A DNA stretch of 64,000 nucleotides from Hyphodiscus hymeniophilus (GCA_016508695.1 VNKQ01000020.1:1-64000), one strand, 5' to 3'; shown: positions 1 to 11,708, numbered from the stretch's first letter. A program made the numbers and translations. The notes: a model not told the origin generated them from the letters alone.

Positions 1-20
1 TAACCCTAACCCTAACCCTA
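1..20. repeat. Telomere repeat (TAACCC)3
   Basis: Three head-to-tail TAACCC units followed by TA open the window, the C-rich strand of the TTAGGG telomere repeat used by most filamentous fungi. The repeat stops abruptly at unique sequence, so this is the inner edge of a chromosome end with most of the array trimmed or unassembled. It orients the window: base 1 is the chromosome tip. Confidence 0.93.
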
Positions 21-272
21 TGTCAGACAGTGCTGCAGACACCACCCCAGCACCAGCTGGTGCCAGCAGTGCAGTACTTGAGTAGCTGACAAACCCTTGC
101 ATAAGTAATAATGTACATGTACGGTATGTCATGCTTTGTGCTTCGACAACGTTCCTCAATTTACGACTCTCTCTCCAGGAAGTGCTTCCTCTGAGTTACA
201 TTGCCACGACCATTGATAGCCACGAGAGAGAGTGGTCTATCACGACAGGATACCGAGGCTTTTCGCCAGCAC

Positions 273-1301
273 ATGATGCGCTCTGCAACTTCTCCACCAG
301 CTATCAGTCAGCGTAGGCTTGACTTTGAGCATCAACGCCCTCAACTGCTGCGAGAATGTATCGCTGAAGCTACGGGCGTGTTCTTCTACGTGTAAGAAAA
401 TCCGACCTGGCCTGAATGGCGTCCCTTGGTCCAGTTAATGATTCTTTGAAGATTTCCGGGTATCGCTTCAGTTGCTTCTTTTACACTGAACATAGACACG
501 CCGGTCGGTGCAGCTGCTTTTGGATCTCTCTTTCAAATCGGCCTAGCATTTGGAGTTGGAATTGCGCTGGCCATCATTCTATGTGCTCCAGTATCTGGCG
601 GCCACTTCAACCCGGCTGTGACTCTCTGCTTCGCTATCTGGAGAGGCTTCCCATGGCGAAAGGTTCCTCCTTTTATATTGAGTCAAATATTTGGTGCTTT
701 TTTCGCCGGCATGGTTCTGATGGGCTGCTACTGGCCTGAAATCCAAGCGGCCACTGCATTGGATATTGAGAAATACGGCACAGCTGTTTACAATGGAGGA
801 ACCGCCAGTATACTGTGCCCTTTTCCAAACGCAAACCAGACCGATCTGAGGTATCTAATTTTCCAAGAGTTCATGGTCAGCGCTGTTGTTTCTGTAGTGA
901 TTTGGGGGTGCATCGACCCAGCGAACCCCTTTATAACTTTAAGCTCAATGCCTTACACCATAGGCGTCGCATATGCTTCCATAGTGTGGGGTTTTGGTGC
1001 CAATACTGTCTCGATGAATATGGCGCGCGACCTCGGAACCCGCATCGTATCTGCTATTTTTCCTGGCCCAGAGGCCTTTGCCTACCTCAACTACTGTAGT
1101 ATCGCGATCTTCGTCAACCTGCCAGCGTCCATTTCTGGCGCAGCATACTATGAGTATGTTATGCGGGACAGTTTGAGACTCATCCAGGCGGGGCATGCAC
1201 AACACGAGGGCGGAGAGAATGGAATGTTATTACATTTATCAAAGATTGGAGTTTATGACTCGGAAAGGGAAGTTCTAGACTCGCCACCCATACGCATCTA
1301 A
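273..1301 (+). CDS. Aquaporin / aquaglyceroporin-like (MIP family) channel
   Basis: Two exons, 273-391 and 452-1301, join in phase to give 322 residues. The 60-base intron begins GTAAGA and ends GAAG. The start is the first ATG after an in-frame stop at 192. MIP channels are six-helix membrane pores for water or glycerol with two half-helices, each normally carrying Asn-Pro-Ala. The first is intact (GGHFNPAVTLC), preceded by the usual helix-1 signature RECIAEATGVFFYV. The second sits in NTVSMNMARDLGTR, where NPA has become Asn-Met-Ala while the following RDLG is kept. Several long hydrophobic stretches fit the six helices. The gene stands alone near the telomere with no obvious operon-like partner. 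An additional 5' exon cannot be excluded. Water versus glycerol selectivity cannot be read with confidence. Confidence 0.8.
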
Positions 1302-2047
1302 ATCGTCTGCCCGCTAGGACCTTTCGGCTCCTTTTCAAAGGACTCAGCCGCAGAGTGAGAAAACGCCACAGCTACGGAGGTACCTAGCCTTTCGTTAGTT
1401 TCTTTGTAGCTTTACAGTAGCGGCTCCCAACTTGACAGTGGCGTCCAGTGATTTGAGAAGCAATCCACGAAAACAATACCAATTGAGTTTAGCGACTGTA
1501 ATCCCCATGGAGTGAGCGTGCGGAGGTATTTCCTTACGTCTAGAACGCGAGAAACCTGTCACGTCTATCCTTCTTCCAGCTCGCAACTTGACCATGGCGT
1601 TCAATCGGCTCAGAATTTTTCTCTTTCATATCAGGCCTAACAGCCAGATCTGTCGTAGACATCCCACTATAGTAACCTAGAAGGGTAGCTCCCTATGTCT
1701 AGAACGTCGGGAATGTTGCGAGCCTTCCTCAGCTGTTACTTTGACGATGGCGTCCAATCACTTCAGAAGCGTTTGCACAAATCGAGACTCCATTGCGGAG
1801 GTTGTCACTAATTGAGACCTTTTCATATGCCTCGGGACAATTTTGGCAGCTCTGGCCCATAGTTGACAGACCACACATGGTGGGAAATCATCCTACTTGT
1901 GTTGACTGGGGAAGTTACATTGTGTTCGCCGGGAATCTGGGCTGGACCATTTCAGCTTATTTATATTGAGCCTTCCGCCGCCGTTGTTTACAGAAGTTTT
2001 GCTATCAGACCATACCAGCTACATTGTCATTTCCTACACATCTCAAA
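1302..2047. repeat. Intergenic; degenerate ~155-base repeat, three copies
   Basis: No gene is seen. Diverged copies of a roughly 155-base unit can be followed by a shared block of the type ACTTGAC.ATGGCGTCCA, at about 1429-1460, 1585-1615 and 1736-1770. A second shared word, GTCTAGAACG, lies near 1538 and 1698. The copies differ at many positions, so this is an old subtelomeric repeat and not a recent array. No coding frame runs through it. Confidence 0.5.
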
Positions 2048-3529
2048 ATGCGGTCAAATCTTGTGGAGACTATCGTGTCCCTCCTAGTCCTGTCCTCAGG
2101 AGTTCAGGGTGCTGCGTTTCCAGAGCGCCTGGAAGCGCGAGACACCTGTCATTCCGACAACTGCTACCGCGAACTTATCGACGCAAGATTCTACTCGATG
2201 GCCAATACGTTCTGTCAAACCTACACGAAGACGGTGCACACTGCTCCTTCAGCAATCCCAACGTACCTGGAGAATTGCCAAGGCTCGCCCAGCCAAGTGA
2301 GTTCTGCTTGTAGCTGCATTGCGACGTTACCCGTCACCTGCTCTGCCACTACGGTTGCTCCAAGCTGTACACAGAACAATTGTTTGAGAGCGGTAAGATA
2401 TAAGCGTCCAAGAGTGAGCTCTGCAAAGACTGAAAATTATGTTAGGTTGCGCCGTGTAGCAATTCAGCTGCGAGCCAAGATTGCTCGTCATTTCTGAAAA
2501 CGACTGTGACCCCAACTGTGTAAGTCCCGCAATATCCAATTCGACGTTCTTACTAACAGTTTATAGTACGACAACAGTCACCGTATCTGCGACACTGACA
2601 GCATCTACCCACACAGCCCTGAGCACTGCTTCAACCACCAGCATTTATACCGCTATTGCTACAACTGTACTCACAATCACAGATGTCGAGAGTTCCACAA
2701 CCACGACTTCGACGACGGTTACCGACACAGTTCCACAACCAGTAGTGACAGTGAGTGTGCTAAAACGGTCTGTGTCATCCAAGACATTGCCCTCTTACGC
2801 CACAAATGCGTGCTCGGCTTCAGCACAGTTTTCCTCGGCCTGCTCATGCATCGGTGTGCATCCAACAAGTAAGTCCGTTACCTCACGAATGGCACACATA
2901 AACCAACGATTGATTCCGCAGCTATCTCGGCGCCTGCCTTCAAAGTCACGAAGACCAAGACGGTAACTGTTTCAATCACTGCATCTCAAACTCTTCCGGT
3001 CACAGCGACGACGACTATCTTTGAGACGGAAACGGATGAAACCACCCTCTCAAGCACTACTGTATGTTACTCTCTATTGGTGTCATCTTTGTGTTGCCCT
3101 TGATGCATGAAGAACCTTTCCTTGGGCCCTCCACAGAGTAGCTGACCTCAATAGATATCCACGGAAACCGATATAGTAACATCTACCACTACATCACAGG
3201 CCGCTCCGCAGCAGACGGCCTGCACGAGCGCCGAGTACGCAGCCAATGAAGGCTGTTTCTGCGAAATTGACTATCAAGACGGATCGGTCGTGTATTCAGA
3301 CGAGGGTATATGTCCAAACTCTGCGAGCGCCAGTCATCCCGCTTGCTCCACCGATGCAGATTGCGTCGCGCAGTTCGGCGGTGTCTCTAGATGTGTGTAT
3401 GACGACCAGGGATTCTGTGCAGGCGGAAGGTTCTGTGGAGATAACGTTTGCAACCCGGGTCCAATCAAGAAAAGAGATATGGATAGGATGTTCGCTGTGT
3501 TAGGCTCTATGGTGTTGAGAAAGAGTTAG
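2048..3529 (+). CDS. Secreted Thr/Ser-rich protein with cysteine-rich ends
   Basis: Five exons (2048-2392, 2446-2519, 2567-2868, 2922-3061, 3155-3529) join in frame to 411 residues. A TACTAAC branch site is visible in intron 2. Residues 1-22 form a signal peptide (MRSNLVETIVSLLVLSSG, then cleavage near VQGA). The N-terminal domain is Cys-rich, with DNCYRELIDARFYSMA, a CSCI motif and NNCLRAV, a pattern I recognise from fungal extracellular proteins of unknown function. The middle (about residues 145-290) is a Thr/Ser/Val-rich, probably heavily O-glycosylated stalk. It is interrupted by a second short Cys unit (ACSASAQFSSACSCI). The last 125 residues carry ten or more cysteines (for example CSTDADC and CGDNVC). 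It is likely a cell-wall or secreted surface protein. No catalytic motif is visible and there is no clear C-terminal GPI signal. Confidence 0.75.
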
Positions 3530-4597
3530 TAAAAGCCACCTCGAGCATGAGCGTAAGTTGTCAATGGGTACCAGTACACACCTCCAATATAATCAGAATG
3601 CGTTGAAAGCATTCTCTTGATATAGGCAACGAAAAAACAAGAAATATTTGAAAGTTGGAACTAAAGTTGGTGCAGAATACAGTGTATTCATCTGAAAGGG
3701 GTAGCTCTGCAGCAGGATTGATGTACAGATCTTGATGAGTTGGGTTGCCCGATCGATTCTAAGGAGCATGGCGTAGCCTCCAGGAAGCTGTGCCCTTGAA
3801 TGAGGAGTACGTGGATGAAATCAAAGGACCCCTGGAGGGTCCGACAAAGTGGTCATTGGTCAGGTCACCATACTGCCGAAGGATACGAGTATTAAATTGA
3901 CCTGCTGCGTGTCCACTTGCTAGAGGCAGGTTCAGTGACCTCCTGTCGTGGCCGGAGACTAGTCCAGCGAGTACGTTTTGCGCTTCTTTCTGATATTAGT
4001 CGTCGTGTTCTCCAGTCTGTACTCGAGTAGTACCAAAGACTAGTTTTAGGCCGCCCCGCATAGTTGCGCGTTTATTGCTACTTGTGCTACTTGTAGGCCG
4101 TTCTCTTGTCTTTTTTACCAGGGTCCGGACTTTAGAGTTATCTATTGTATATTGTTGGCGGACTTAGCGGGATCAACTGCAACGCGAATCTCCGCCTGTA
4201 TGCGAACACGGCCTGCCATGAATTAGTGTTTCGGCATGCAGGGCAATGCCGGATAAACTTGTGCGGGAACGTACCTTCATAGCCTCAATCAAAGAGCTAG
4301 GCATGCCTTGAGTAATGATTATGGCAATGGAGTCGAGATTTTTTAATCGTTTGGTCAGCCGGACTTTATAATCTCAAAGATAACAGTGGAGAATATAGTA
4401 ACCAGCAAACATGATATTTGTAAAGAAAGAGTGGATAACGTATGATTCTTCACTGCGTTCGTTGTTTAAAACACCGTGCTACGTGGCCCTTCAACGCTGT
4501 ATATAATGTCCATTCAAGTACTCATCTATCCCATTACTCAGTCTGGATTTTATCTTTGACAACCTAAATTGTTTCAATAGAGATCAGTTCGCTCAAG
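3530..4597. other. Intergenic region, about 1.07 kb
   Basis: No open frame with coding character was found on either strand. The last 100 bases hold a TATATAA box near 4500 and a pyrimidine-rich run to the ATG at 4598, consistent with the promoter and 5' UTR of the following gene. Confidence 0.4.
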
Positions 4598-5723
4598 ATG
4601 TATAGACCAGCTTTAGGGCTGCTTGCCGTGGCTTCCACCGTGTTTGCACATCCCATGATGGGTTGTCCCCCATTCAGTGGAAACTTTAATGCGTCGATAC
4701 TTGACCTCTACCCTGAGAGCGCGGACTGGGATCCCGTCCACTGCAAAATCTACTTTGGGTGAGACTCCTCCTTCACGTTAAAATAGCGTATCACTAACGA
4801 GCAACAGCTCATACTACAACTCGTCGGTGGCTATCTATGACCCATATACCAAGACACATGAGCTCCTCGACTTTCCTGGCTTCACTGGTAACCCCGACTA
4901 CACCATTGCCGGTATTGACTACAACGGAATTGACTCCATGTACTTCTCGGTTGCCTCGGAGACAGCCTTCATAGCCACGACAACCGGCAATGCGTCACTT
5001 TCCAACTTCACCGGGCCGAACAGCATCATCCGTTACCATACAGGAGACCAGAGGGTGGCATGGATAACTGACCTTGTCCCCATCCAAAATGAGATCCTAA
5101 AACGAACAGGGAAACTAGTCACTGGGTTTCAAGACACAGCAGAGGACATGGAAGGCAATTCATACGTCATTTCATCGTTCGGATCGGTCATCGTCAAGAT
5201 CAACAATAGAGGGACGCCGAGTGTCTGGTACGAACCAAAGAACATCAACGACACACTCGTGTCCGGTGGTATTATCGTTTCCGGGAACAGATTAGTTATC
5301 GATGACCGTGTTGCACCGGGCTTAATCACTTTCGAGATCACTAAACCCAGCGGAAACCCAGTTCTTTTGCAACCCGAAGGCTTTCCTGCAAATTACTCTG
5401 GCGGCACTGATGCTCTCCTGACACCATCAAAGTACCACAACAGAGTCATTTTGTGGTCTGATGACTTCTACGGCACTCGTGTAATTGGATCTACAGACAA
5501 CTGGAAGACTGCCAAGTACTTGGGCTTGGTGCCGGTGCTAAGCAGCCTTCACGGTCGTGGCGGATACGTGACCGACAGCTTTGAGGTCGGTTCCACTATA
5601 TATTATTTGACCGAATTTTTCCAGATCGAGTTTCCTGTGAAGAGTTTATCCGATTTTCTTATGGTGGATATGACCGCCGAGGTGGATAAGCTGGTAACGG
5701 CGTGGGAGAGGGAGTGCGCCTAG
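4598..5723 (+). CDS. TRI14-like secreted protein (SMP-30-type fold likely)
   Basis: Two exons, 4598-4758 and 4808-5723, give 358 residues. The intron is 49 bases (GTGAGA..AACAG). The N-terminus is a signal peptide (MYRPALGLLAVASTVFA). The body matches in layout the fungal family named after Fusarium TRI14: an early CPPFSG motif, LYPESADWDPVHCKIYFGSYYNSSVAIYD split across the intron, then DFPGFTGNPDYTIAG, GFQDTAEDMEGNSYV and a late GRGGYVTDSFEV. Repeated short beta-rich blocks suggest a beta-propeller. Family members occur both inside and outside trichothecene clusters, and their biochemical role is unsettled. None of the core trichothecene enzymes (terpene cyclase, TRI-type P450s) is near, so a role in that pathway is not supported here. 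Several N-glycosylation sites fit secretion. Confidence 0.72.
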
Positions 5724-5981
5724 GTATGGCGTCTCCCTAAGCGGCAATTCTGATGTCAAAATAGACTGTAAATATATAGAGCAGATTAGAATCATAGACT
5801 AGAGTTGACTCTGAAATCACCCATGAAAAAACAGGCCCAAGCATTGGTGCGGTATTTGAATATCACAGAGAAGTAAACAGAACTTATGCTTTAGTATTTA
5901 GCAAACTTTCATTGGCTAATAAACAACTTTTTCGGCGGGACAGTTCCGGTAAACGCCGCCAAGTGTGTGTTCCCGGCAAAC

Positions 5982-6390
5982 TCAACTTCCATTTACAGTT
6001 GTACAGCCACTCTCTCCGATCCAGACTTCGTGAAGTCTTCCGGCATCGATATCGATAGAATCTCCAGGTTTCATTAAAACACTTCGACCATCAAGATCAT
6101 CAGGGAACTTGATCGTAAGCTGGCCAGCGACGATCATAATGGTTGACGGACCACTATGTTTGTGGGGCTCATAATGAGCATTTCTGATTATAAGTTTAGC
6201 AACTCCTGCTTTGTTCTCCTGATGATCACAAAGAAAAAGCTCACGCTTCATCTGTCCATGCAGAAACTTCAGAGAAACCTCGATCTCTCACAGTCTGCTC
6301 ACATTCTTTCGCCGATCTTGCTGCCATGCTTGTGTACGACGACTTCAATAAGGTCTGGGGTAAATATCGCTGCTTCCGGTATTGAAATCT
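5982..6390 (-). pseudogene. Small cupin-domain protein, 5' end broken
   Basis: Reading leftward, 6251-5982 encodes an 89-residue single cupin domain: the metal-binding type motif HYEPHKHSG, then IMIVAGQLTIKF, then PGDSIDIDAGRLHEVW, ending at TTVNGS. An in-frame stop lies just upstream of this stretch. Upstream, 6385-6310 encodes a matching N-terminal piece (TPDLIEVVVHKHGSKIGERM) in a different frame, also closed by a stop and without an ATG. I found no plausible intron joining the two, because the gap is only about 20-30 bases. I therefore read this as a single-domain cupin gene damaged by a small frameshift. A sequencing error or a shortened but functional form starting at 6251 are alternatives. 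Cupins of this size are often sugar or oxalate-type metal enzymes, but no substrate can be assigned. Confidence 0.5.
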
Positions 6391-6654
6391 ACTAGTTCGC
6401 AATACATAGAACATGTATATGACATAGAAGAGGTTTTGGGTTTTTGTTCATGACTTTCTTAAGCTACTATGCTTGGGAGCCATATTTGCTTTTATAATCC
6501 ATGACGACATGAGTGTTAGGTACCAAACAATGCCACTAATTGGTAACTCGCGACTAGAAGGAGAATTCCGCACCACTTGAAAACTTAATCATTAAATTTC
6601 AAATTACCGACTTCTATTTCCTCAATTCAAACAGACTGTCGTGGTGTGTCAATC

Positions 6655-7677
6655 ATGCCAGGGTCTTCAATACCTTGTTCCTCGCCGCCCCAAAAGCGTG
6701 CTTGGGTTACTCTTCTTACTCGTACTTCTTACCTTCCAGGTGCAGTTCTTCTTGCACAAAGCCTACACGCTCAAAATTCCAGATATGTACTTCTGATACT
6801 GCTCACGCCGTCATTCCCGCCATCTCTAATACCAACGCTGCGACATGAACTCGCATTGACTAATTCAGAGCTCTTGCCGATTGAGCCTCTGTTTCCAGCT
6901 CCACACAATACTCCGGCGTCACTCATTGCTTCTCGATTCGAAGACACTTGGACGAAACTTCGGGTATTTGAGTTGCACAAAAATGGGTATGAGAAGTTGG
7001 TCTTCTTAGACGCCGATATGCTCGTTCTACAAAATATGGACGAGCTCTTTGAGTTTGATTTGCCGAATAAAGATTGGATTGCTGCGAATCACGCCTGTGT
7101 GTGTAATCTGGATGGTGATGCTTGGGCTCCAAGCAATTGGACGAAAGAAAACTGCGCTTACACGGGTCTGGCTCCCATGAGCGACCCCACGCCTGTGCCT
7201 GTCGTCGGAAATGGGGAAGGGAAGGAGGCATGGTCAGAGTCGCACAGATTACTCAACAGCGGCATGTTTATCTTCGAGCCTCATCAGGCTCAATGGGAAC
7301 GAATGCTGACGTTCCTCAAAACGGACATGAGAGTAAAGAATTTCCTCTTCCCAGACCAGGACTTCCTTGCGGCATATTTCTTGGGCAAGTGGAAAAGTAT
7401 CAGCTGGCAGTATAACGCACTTAAAACTATGCGATATTGGCACAGTGAGATGTGGAGTGATGCAGAAGTCCGAAACCTGCATTTCATAGTAGATAAGCCG
7501 TGGAGTAAACGAGTGGGCAGCGACGGAGTGGCTGGATATCGTGGAGGAGATGGAATTACTCACAGCTGGTGGTGGAGAGAATATGAGGCTTGGGAAAAGA
7601 TGAGAGAAGAAGCAGGGGAAACTGAGGTCTTGGAAATGATGAGAAAGGAGGTTGCACCGCCAATCAATAACATATAG
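6655..7677 (+). CDS. Glycosyltransferase family 8 (glycogenin/galactinol-synthase-like)
   Basis: A single exon of 340 residues with ATG at 6655. The GT8 fold is clear: N-terminal strand AWVTLLTRTSYLPGAVLLAQSL, then the metal-binding Asp-X-Asp motif as VFLDADMLVLQNMDELF (residues about 117-133), the NSGMFIFEP loop that follows the acceptor site, a DQDFLAAYF segment, and the late HFIVDKPW motif. GT8 enzymes use UDP-sugars and retain the anomeric configuration; fungal members of this length are usually cytosolic. No signal peptide or membrane helix is seen. It lies 337 bases upstream of the A-T-R gene, in the same direction, at the edge of the proposed mycosporine cluster. Since glycosylated mycosporines exist in fungi, a tailoring role is possible, but a role in unrelated sugar metabolism is equally open. 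Confidence 0.82.
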   Translation: MPGSSIPCSSPPQKRAWVTLLTRTSYLPGAVLLAQSLHAQNSRYVLLILLTPSFPPSLIPTLRHELALTNSELLPIEPLFPAPHNTPASLIASRFEDTWTKLRVFELHKNGYEKLVFLDADMLVLQNMDELFEFDLPNKDWIAANHACVCNLDGDAWAPSNWTKENCAYTGLAPMSDPTPVPVVGNGEGKEAWSESHRLLNSGMFIFEPHQAQWERMLTFLKTDMRVKNFLFPDQDFLAAYFLGKWKSISWQYNALKTMRYWHSEMWSDAEVRNLHFIVDKPWSKRVGSDGVAGYRGGDGITHSWWWREYEAWEKMREEAGETEVLEMMRKEVAPPINNI

Positions 7678-8013
7678 ATTAAGATGAATATAAACACGGA
7701 ATCCCAATATCATAGCAGTATTGGAAGGGCAGAGCTAACTTGGATTTAGGTGCTCTGTGTGCAAATCTAATCAATAAATATCAGTTACCGCGCGCCCAAT
7801 TTTCAATGCAACGGTTAAAGGGGGCCTGTACCCGAGGAGTGGTGTGTTTGGTTGCGCTAGCTGGCCATCCATGACGTTTCCATATTTCGCCTGGGACCGC
7901 AACTAGGTAGCACAACACCAACAAGTTCATGGTATTGAGGAAATATAATAAAAACCATATTATTGAATCGATATGACTTTTGCTCAATCGACCCTTCTCC
8001 CACACCAATAAAC

Positions 8014-11000
8014 ATGCCTACCACCACCAAGCCTTCTATTTCCTCTGACGACTATTTTACCTGTACGCTTGGTGAGGCGGCCGGTTCGTCACTCGATGGC
8101 CGTGGTATCCACACTATCAACGACTTCATTGATCACCAGGCAAGGAAGTATCCTAATGAAAACGTTCTCGCTTTCCCAGTTCCCACCTCTTCTGAGTGGA
8201 TGTTTGAAATATTCAGTGAGTTCGTACGAGATGTTATTTACGATTTACTGACCGCTCCCAGCATTCGAAGATCTGAGGAAAGGATCACTGATGGTCTCAA
8301 AGCTGGCACTACCTCTTGTCCCACAAAACAAAGAGAGGTCGAGTGAGACATGTGTCGCATTGCTCTGCCCCAGCTCGATAGATTTTCTCTTCGCCTGGTT
8401 AGGTTTTATGAGAGCTGGACTGTCCGTGCTACTCATTGCGTGAGTTTTCTGCACGTAACATCTTCATCGGCTTTCTAGGTCCCTGTCTTATCAGTGCTAA
8501 CTCTGTTCAGTCCTCAATGTCAGCCAACGGCTATTGCGCATTTGTGCAAATCGTGTAATGTATCAGTGTTATTTCACGACATGTCATTCGCAGACCTCTC
8601 TTCTCAAGCAGTAGCTGAAGATCCGTCAGGTTTCCAAGCACTCCAGCTACCTTGGCAAGCCCAGAATACGTCTACAAGCTCCTTGATTAGAAGTTATTCA
8701 GGGAGCCCTGCCGATTTTGGGCCATCAGAGCAAGTGAAGTCCTCTGATACGGCGTTCATATTCCATACCTCAGGAACATCTACTGGTCTTCCGAAGCCAA
8801 TCATTCAATCTCATCATGCTGCGATCGGAGTTTTACCAATCCTTGACGGTCGACAAAGTGCTACATTTACGACGACACCGCTATATCATGGTGGGATTGC
8901 TGACTGCTTGAGAGCGTGGACTAGCAGAGCCATGGTTTGGTTATTTCCCGCTTCGAAAGTGCCCATCACGGCTGATCACATTCGTCAATGTTTATTGGTA
9001 GCAGAGAGAGCATCTTCTGAAATATCAGTCGCGAAGGTCAAGCTATTCTCCAGTGTGCCCTATGTTTTACAAATGCTCTCAGAAGACTCTGCAGGACTCG
9101 AGATTCTTCAGAAGATGAGCATTGTGGGAGTGGGTGGTGCTGTACTAAGTCCCAAAGTTGGAGATTACTTGGTCGAAAATGGGGTTAACCTTATCTCTCG
9201 ATTTGGTAGTGCTGAATGCGGATTTCTTCTTTCTTCAAATCGAGATCACGCTATGGACAAGGACTGGCAGTATCTTAGACTTTCACCTCGAAGCAACTGC
9301 TTGGTGTTTGAACAACAAGAGGGCTCCGCATTGAGTGAATTGATTGTGAAGAAGGGATGGCCGCATATGGCGAAAACAAATCGTCACGATGGCTTTGCAA
9401 CTGGGGATCTTTTTGAGCCACATCAAACCATACATGGAGCATGGAAGTACTACAGCCGAAGCGATGGTCAAATCACGTTAGTTACTGGGAAGAAGTTCGA
9501 CCCAGCACCACTGGAAGACTTCATTAACTCGAGTTCTTCCCTCATTCGGGACGTGATGGTCTTCGGTTCTAACAGACAAAGCCCTGGGATAATCGTACTT
9601 CCATCTGAAGAAGGTTTGGAGCTAAAAGAACTGGAATCGAAAAAGGAAATATGGAAGACAATAGATACCATTAATAGCAAAGGAGACAGTCACACACGAA
9701 TACCACAGGAAAAAATCGTCATTATCTACACAGACAAAGCCACCTTCCAGAAGAGTTCGAAAGGGACATTGCTTCGTGGAGTCAACGAGAAGGCATTCGC
9801 GGACGAAATAAATTCTGTGTATGCTCAGGACCTTTTACTTTCAAGCGAGCTCGCACAAATTTCCATCGATGATGAAGATATCAGAGACTTCGTCAAAGGC
9901 GTAGTCAGAGAGATTACTGGGTCTAATGACATGTTGAGTGACGACGCCGATTTCTATTCCCATGGTATTGACTCAGCTATGTGTACACGTATCCGTTCAC
10001 AATTACAAAGGGCAAGGTTTGCGTCCCCTCAATACGACAAGTACTAATTGAGTCTAGAGCCTCAGAAAGGGTGATGGTCCACTTCCATGGAATGTTGTCT
10101 ACGACTGTGGGAACATTGATAGGTAGGTCTTTTATGGCCTTGTGTAGGATCTCTTTTAACTGATCCAGCTTGTCCAACTTTATCGTGAAATTGCGAAATG
10201 GGAAGCTAGGCCCTTCGAAAAGCGAAGAAACAGAAATGCATCAACTTGTGGACAAATTTTCTGTCCTGAATCCCAGAAACCCTGATGCGGAAAAGCGTCC
10301 AATCGCAGCGCCATACGTCGTCGTAAGTCATTGAATGTCTTTTTATTGATATACAAACTAACATCTAAAAGATACTTACAGGCGCGACAGGCGCTCTCGG
10401 TGCTCACATTTTGGATCTCTTACGAAAGGACCCATTGATAACTCAAATAATCTGCTTAGTACGGGCTGTAGATCACTTTACCGCCAGATCCAGAGTATCC
10501 GCCAGTCTTCTCAAACGAAAGAAGTCTTCCCTTGAGATCTCCGACCCAAAGGTCTGGTGTTCCCCTTACAAACTCAACCAAGCAGATATTGGTATCTCTG
10601 ATATGGAACTGTCACATATTCGCCAGAACGCAACACATATCATCCACGTAAGTCTAAAATCTTCGAAGAGCTCTTAGGACTTCGCTAATCGAAGCAGGCC
10701 GCATGGGCTGTCAACTTTTCTCTTCCTCTTAGATCCTTTGTTGAGGAACACGTTGCCGGGATACACAATCTTCTCAGTCTCACACTCTCGTGCGAGAAAG
10801 CAGTCCAGTTCAACTTCTGCTCGAGCACAGCTAGCGTGCTTGAGACTGACGAAGTAATCATTCCCGAAAAGATATCCCCGAAGCCCCTCGACGCTGGCTC
10901 AATCGGCTACTCGAGAAGCAAGTGGGTCGCCGAGGCGATCTGTGCTGCCGCCGCGAAGCACTTGCCGGGGAAGGTCAAGATTCTCCGCCTAGGGCAGCTG

Positions 11001-11555
11001 ACAGGAGATACGAAGAACGGGATATGGAATATTTCGGAAGCCTGGCCATTGATGCTCAGCACCGTTGATGCTCTTGCGTGTTTACCTCGTATCGAAGCGC
11101 CATTAAGCTGGCTTCCGCTCGATACTGCCGCTACGGCAGTCATTGAGCTGTCCCTCACGAATGGTCCAAGTGAAAGACAGCCATATGTGTATCATATCGT
11201 TAACAACTCGACTGAAACGTCCTGGCTGGGTCTACTTACCTGGAGTCGAGAGATACGGCCAACGCCTTTTGAGGTGGTGCCTGTAATGGCTTGGTTGGAC
11301 AAGTTGGAGAGCTCCCCGAAGAAGCTCCCTGCGAAGAACCTTCTGGGCTTGTGGAGGGGTGCGTACGGAAAGGACACCAAAGATAAACAGTCAACTTTCT
11401 CTGTCGAGAATGCTCAAAAGGAAACTCGTGCAATGCGCAATGTGTCTCCAGTTGATCAGGCATTGGTCACCAAAATCTGGTCATGGTTAGATGAAGAGAT
11501 TGAAACGGCGAAGGAGCATGTGTACGTCTCACGGAATCGATTTGAAACTATATAG
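8014..11555 (+). CDS. Adenylation-thiolation-reductase protein (NRPS-like carboxylic acid reductase)
   Basis: Seven exons (8014-8215, 8262-8439, 8511-10016, 10066-10122, 10169-10322, 10372-10647, 10698-11555) join in phase to 1076 residues. Domains in order: an adenylate-forming domain with core motif HTSGTSTGLPKP (about 212-223), FGSAECGF and ATGDLFEP; a carrier domain with phosphopantetheine site GIDSAM (Ser near 615); and a C-terminal thioester-reductase domain of the short-chain dehydrogenase type, with NAD(P)H loop TGATGALGAH (from about 702) and catalytic YSRSK (Tyr near 862, Lys near 866). There is no condensation domain, so it activates one carboxylic acid, holds it as a thioester and releases it as an aldehyde using NADPH. 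It is convergent with the ATP-grasp gene (154 bases between stops). Inferred role: reduction of the free carboxyl of a mycosporine. Lys2-like aminoadipate reductase is ruled less likely by the cluster context; an unrelated acid is possible. Confidence 0.88.
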
Positions 11556-11708
11556 TTATCAAGCTTGCGCCGGAGACGACTTGTATAAATGCAAATAAAG
11601 GTGGTTGAGAATCGTATACTGACTCCTCTGTATTCCAAACAATTGAATTGCAGAAGAACCGAGACCAGATATTACTTCTGCTCCCAATCCATCCCAAACT
11701 CGATCAAT

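Noticed and set aside
8245..8454. Minus-strand frame inside the A-T-R gene
   Set aside because: Shadow of exon 2, which joins in phase to a clear adenylation domain.
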